64,000 nucleotides of DNA from Setophaga petechia (lineage: Eukaryota; Chordata; Aves; Passeriformes; Parulidae). Shown here one piece after another: positions 62,601-64,000 of the stretch. A program made the position numbers and the translations under genes. The stretch's first letter is position 1. Every line of letters begins with the position of its first letter. A model generated the notes under the pieces. That model made no database searches, was not told the DNA's origin, and saw only the letters and a list, made by a program, of their open reading frames with translations. The DNA is taken from positions 21,043,003-21,107,002 of the forward strand of contig JANCRA010000007.1 in NCBI GenBank assembly GCA_024362935.1, written 5' to 3'.

Positions 62601-63772
62601 GAATTATTTTAGAGACAAAGATGAGAAGACAAGCAGTTTTGCTCTCACCCTTCTTGTTTTAAAATGCTTCATCTACATAAATTTTCAGACATAGTCATAT
62701 AATGGATGAGATATACCATACCTTAAATGTAGAAAGTCCATAAAGTCTTGCAGTGTGAACAGTCAATTGTGAAATATTTGTAATGTTAGATATAAAATCC
62801 TCAAGATATTTACAGGCTTGCTCCAAGTGTGTTGTGTTTATGATGATTTGAACAAGCTACAAGAGACAAAAATTCTTGTAAAAATCTTTTTATATCACCT
62901 ACTGTCATTTAATCTTGTAAATGGTTACTTCTTTCAGGAAGAAAGTTACTAGAAATTCATTTCAGTATTTCAGGTTACCACCTATTTCCTGATAGTTTTC
63001 AAGTTTGCTTTCAAATACCACTAAGGAGTAATAATGTAGCTTAAATACAAATTATGTTATCTCAAAAACAACTATTTTAGTGAAATCTAACTACCCAGTG
63101 AAATAAATCAAATTGATAGTTTAGAACTAAAAAAGGGAAAATAAAGGAAAATATATTGCTGAAATAAAATCACTAATTTGTGCCATTTGATTTTTTAAAA
63201 TTTACTGCTCTTAAAACGTCATAACACTGTCTGCAGAATGATAGATTCAAGTATATCTTATATTCCATTCCACTCTATTTTTTTATAGAAAGAAACTCAA
63301 CATTAGTGGTACTGATGGACAGAACACACAAATCATGCTCTGCATGTAAGCAAAAGTGTAAATGTCTTTGGCTTATTTCCTGCAACTCTCAGTTTATCAT
63401 AAAAAACACAAAATTCTTTCACTGTCATGTCTCTCTCAAAAGGCATCCCTGGGCCCAACTAGACCCAACACTGTATTGTTCTTATGTATGTAACAGATAT
63501 TGATGGTTTTTATACTTATTCTCATTTTTAACTGTTAAACAAACACAACTTGATTTTCTCATACTGCGGTATCAATATCTGTGTATCTACATTTACCAAA
63601 TTAGTTTGAGCATGGATTGTTTTAAAACCCATAGTGTTGAATATGTGTTTCAAAACTTACCTCTGTTAAACCTATATGAGGTTTTTTAATTAGGTTCTGT
63701 AAACAACTACTTAGAGTTCTTGTAAGCAGCAAATTTGTAGATTTTCTGAGCATATCATCTATTTCTGTTGAA
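19976..63772 (-). CDS. EXOC6: EXOC6 (Sec15A), C-terminal part, 7 constitutive exons
   Basis: Exocyst complex subunit Sec15, which links Rab11/Rab8-positive secretory and recycling vesicles to the octameric exocyst at the plasma membrane. Exons, 5' to 3': 63661-63772, 62722-62856, 59585-59764, 50831-50972, 43009-43082, 20947-21059, 19976-20108. Together they encode the last ~295 residues of a protein of about 800, all within the Sec15 C-terminal helical region that binds Rab GTPases. Recognisable stretches include LLDLFMVWDWSTYLADYG and KNNIFAQFRKNDRDKQKL, very close to human EXOC6 as I remember it. All junctions are GT-AG and phases are consistent throughout. EXOC6 is favoured over EXOC6B by the position beside CYP26C1 and by residues such as FNLDVIQCE. 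The 5' part lies beyond the window. A possible extra 30-nt exon at 56513-56542 is listed separately. Confidence 0.95.
20109..20946 (-). other. EXOC6: EXOC6 last intron (838 nt)
   Basis: Donor AA/GTAAGT at 20946, acceptor at 20109. Its 5' part (about 20690-20946) is a CpG-dense block that continues across the penultimate exon. It includes a 22-nt perfect palindrome at 20836-20857. Confidence 0.85.
20836..20857. repeat. Perfect 22-nt palindrome
   Basis: The left arm CGGGAGCTGCC is followed directly by its exact reverse complement with no spacer. It sits in the intragenic CpG island and can form a cruciform or serve as a site for a dimeric factor. Confidence 0.85.
20947..21059 (-). CDS. EXOC6: EXOC6 penultimate coding exon
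   Basis: 113 nt, 37 codons plus two bases, from LLDLFMVWDW to TALTLLE plus a split Lys codon. The acceptor follows a pyrimidine tract ending CCCGCAG; the donor is AA/GTAAGT. It is embedded in a CpG island. Confidence 0.95.
21767..21784. promoter_or_regulatory. Palindromic CRE (18 nt)
   Basis: GCCATTGACGTCAATGGC is a perfect palindrome centred on the consensus CREB/ATF site TGACGTCA. It lies in a local GC-rich patch (about 21600-21850) of the EXOC6 intron, 3.5 kb upstream of the CYP26C1 start codon. Confidence 0.6.
26590..26619. repeat. Poly(A) run, 30 nt
   Basis: Thirty consecutive A residues followed by A-rich sequence. It could be an old retroposon tail, but nothing recognisable precedes it on the plus strand. 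Confidence 0.9.
28930..29060. repeat. Possible ancient interspersed repeat remnant
   Basis: The block holds phrases such as GTGTCAATGGGGGTCGCAGG and two copies of a 'ggattttcaaa'-type phrase. These remind me of old amniote interspersed repeats common in archosaurs and turtles. I cannot name the family. Confidence 0.25.
40047..40083. promoter_or_regulatory. Nuclear-receptor half-site cluster
   Basis: GGGGTCAAAGGGTG (a degenerate DR1, HNF4/PPAR-like) is followed 10 nt later by TGACCT-C-AGGTCA, an everted pair of perfect half-sites with a 1-nt spacer. A related TGACCT-C-AGGGCA lies at 41041-41053. All are in the large EXOC6 intron; binding is speculative. Confidence 0.3.
43009..43082 (-). CDS. 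EXOC6: EXOC6 internal exon (FASSEPVPGFQGD...)
   Basis: 74 nt: two bases completing a Leu codon, then 24 codons from FASSEPVPGF to FIDLRQ. The acceptor follows a T-rich tract (TTTTTTTTGCAG); the donor is CAA/GTAAGA. Confidence 0.95.
43083..50830 (-). other. EXOC6: EXOC6 intron (7.7 kb)
   Basis: Donor T/GTAAGT at 50830, acceptor at 43083. AT-rich apart from a GC-richer block at about 46850-47330, where frames stay open on both strands. I do not recognise that block. No exon or RNA gene seen. Confidence 0.8.
50831..50972 (-). CDS. EXOC6: EXOC6 internal exon (GKVAQTACMS...)
   Basis: 142 nt: 47 codons from GKVAQTACMSACQHL to FNLDVIQCE plus the first base of a Leu codon. The acceptor is TCTACTAG; the donor is T/GTAAGT. 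It starts in phase 0, compatible with direct joining to the exon at 59585-59764 or with insertion of the 30-nt exon at 56513-56542. Confidence 0.95.
51818..51835 (+). promoter_or_regulatory. Candidate CTCF site
   Basis: CCAAAGCAGATGGCGCTA matches the CTCF core pattern (CCASYAGRKGGCRCTA) in its 3' two-thirds, with the AGATGGCGCTA variant. Single-motif prediction by eye. Confidence 0.3.
52669..52740 (+). repeat. Purine-rich tract, 72 nt
   Basis: Nearly all A/G (three pyrimidines), beginning with G-runs and turning A-rich. Low complexity that could adopt a triplex structure. On the transcribed (minus) strand it is a pyrimidine tract. Confidence 0.7.
55485..55930 (-). mobile_element. Degraded CR1-type LINE fragment
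   Basis: On the plus strand the segment contains phrases typical of the complement of CR1 3' ends: a TCATCTAGTCCAACC-like start, then a GGGATGGG-like block, then CTCCTCAGCCTTCTCTTTAACAGGCT. This places the element in minus orientation. It is heavily mutated and has no intact frame. CR1 is the dominant LINE of birds and other sauropsids, which supports the taxonomic call. Confidence 0.7.
56513..56542 (-). CDS. EXOC6: Predicted 30-nt in-frame microexon of EXOC6
   Basis: Within the intron between 59585 and 50972 there is a segment bounded by a strong acceptor (CTGGTTTCCTTCTCAG) and a perfect donor (TCG/GTAAGT). It is 30 nt, phase 0 on both sides, and encodes HNNNDHAAMS. The flanking exons also join in phase 0 (...FTHLP / GKVAQ...), so inclusion adds ten residues without changing the frame. 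A CTGCC (UGC motif) lies about 20-25 nt upstream of the acceptor and a T17 run lies further upstream. Both are typical of neural microexons controlled by SRRM4 and PTBP1. The ten residues are not in the human canonical protein as I remember it. Transcription is not proven. Confidence 0.6.
56543..59584 (-). other. EXOC6: EXOC6 intron, 5' portion before the microexon (3.0 kb)
   Basis: Donor CCT/GTAAGT at 59584. The only notable element is an A17 run at 56602-56618 (poly-U in the transcript) about 60 nt upstream of the microexon acceptor. Confidence 0.75.
59585..59764 (-). CDS. EXOC6: EXOC6 internal exon (DARHAAEGEI...)
   Basis: 180 nt, 60 codons, phase 0 at both ends, from DARHAAEGEIYTKL through DYDWTMSESDGRASGYLMDL to FQVFTHLP. 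The acceptor follows a T12 tract (TTTCAG); the donor is CCT/GTAAGT. Confidence 0.95.
59765..62721 (-). other. EXOC6: EXOC6 intron (3.0 kb)
   Basis: Donor AAG/GTATGG at 62721, acceptor at 59765. AT-rich non-coding DNA with no recognisable element. Confidence 0.85.
62722..62856 (-). CDS. EXOC6: EXOC6 internal exon (LVQIIINTTH...)
   Basis: 135 nt, 45 codons, phase 0, from LVQIIINTTHLEQACKYL to RLYGLSTFK. The acceptor is TCTCTTGTAG; the donor is AAG/GTATGG. Confidence 0.95.
62857..63660 (-). other. EXOC6: EXOC6 intron (804 nt)
   Basis: Donor GAG/GTAAGT at 63660, acceptor at 62857. Nothing else seen in it. The DNA to the right of 63772 is the next upstream intron and continues past the window. 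Confidence 0.85.
63661..63772 (-). CDS. EXOC6: EXOC6 first exon visible in the window (STEIDDMLRK...)
   Basis: 112 nt: the last base of a split codon, then 37 codons from STEIDDMLRKSTNLL to KKPHIGLTE. The acceptor follows a T-rich tract (TTTTTTCAG); the donor is GAG/GTAAGT. Confidence 0.94.
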
Positions 63773-64000
63773 CTGAAAAAAAAAATTTTTATAATTGTGC
63801 TGCATGTAGCAATACTTTGACAGCAATACTTAATAATTTAAATGTCTTCCCTGTCAAGGGTACTTTCAATGCTAAGAATTCTCTATGTGCATTTAAATTC
63901 TGGCTGCTCCAAGTTTTCTGTGGTCTAGCAGATAGAGCACCTCTTTCACCTACCAAATTATCCATTAACTGCAATTCAACACTGAAGCAAAATCTGTTAT

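Overview
The window looks like vertebrate, most likely avian, nuclear DNA. It is AT-rich with sharply bounded CpG islands, its genes have introns with GT-AG junctions, and it contains a degraded CR1-type LINE fragment. I can support three protein-coding genes, all on the minus strand, in the order (5'->3' on that strand) EXOC6 - CYP26C1 - CYP26A1. As I recall, this is the conserved tetrapod arrangement (human chromosome 10q23). The species cannot be fixed from the sequence alone.

Layout from left to right: 1-4290 is non-coding DNA downstream of CYP26A1. 4295-7371 is CYP26A1, complete, with 7 coding exons encoding 493 aa and a 3' UTR ending near an AATAAA at 4315-4320. About 7372-8960 is its promoter and CpG island, with a TATA box, a perfect DR5 retinoic acid response element at 7494-7510 and a second consensus DR5 at 8890-8906. 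8961-11069 is intergenic. 11070-18292 is CYP26C1, complete, with 6 coding exons encoding 572 aa. 18293-18955 is its promoter and CpG island. 18956-19975 is AT-rich and probably holds the EXOC6 3' UTR. 19976-63772 carries the last seven constitutive coding exons of EXOC6 (Sec15A; about the C-terminal 295 residues), spread over 44 kb and including a 22-kb intron. The rest of EXOC6 lies beyond position 64000.

The two P450s are retinoic acid hydroxylases of the ER membrane that clear all-trans retinoic acid. The DR5 elements upstream of CYP26A1 fit the known feedback loop in which RA-bound RAR/RXR induces its own degrading enzyme. EXOC6 is the exocyst subunit that links Rab11/Rab8 vesicles to the exocyst. 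It is a functionally unrelated neighbour, but its 3' end lies only about 1.7 kb from the CYP26C1 start codon.

The most interesting signals are: (i) a 30-nt in-frame exon-like segment with excellent splice sites inside an EXOC6 intron, with the properties of a vertebrate microexon; (ii) an 81-codon segment in CYP26C1 exon 5, bounded by GTGAGT and GCAG and exactly divisible by three, which may be an exitron or optional intron at the place where CYP26A1 has a real intron; (iii) a cluster of RAR/RXR half-sites about 1.5 kb upstream of CYP26A1; and (iv) an internal CpG island with a 22-nt perfect palindrome beside the penultimate EXOC6 exon.
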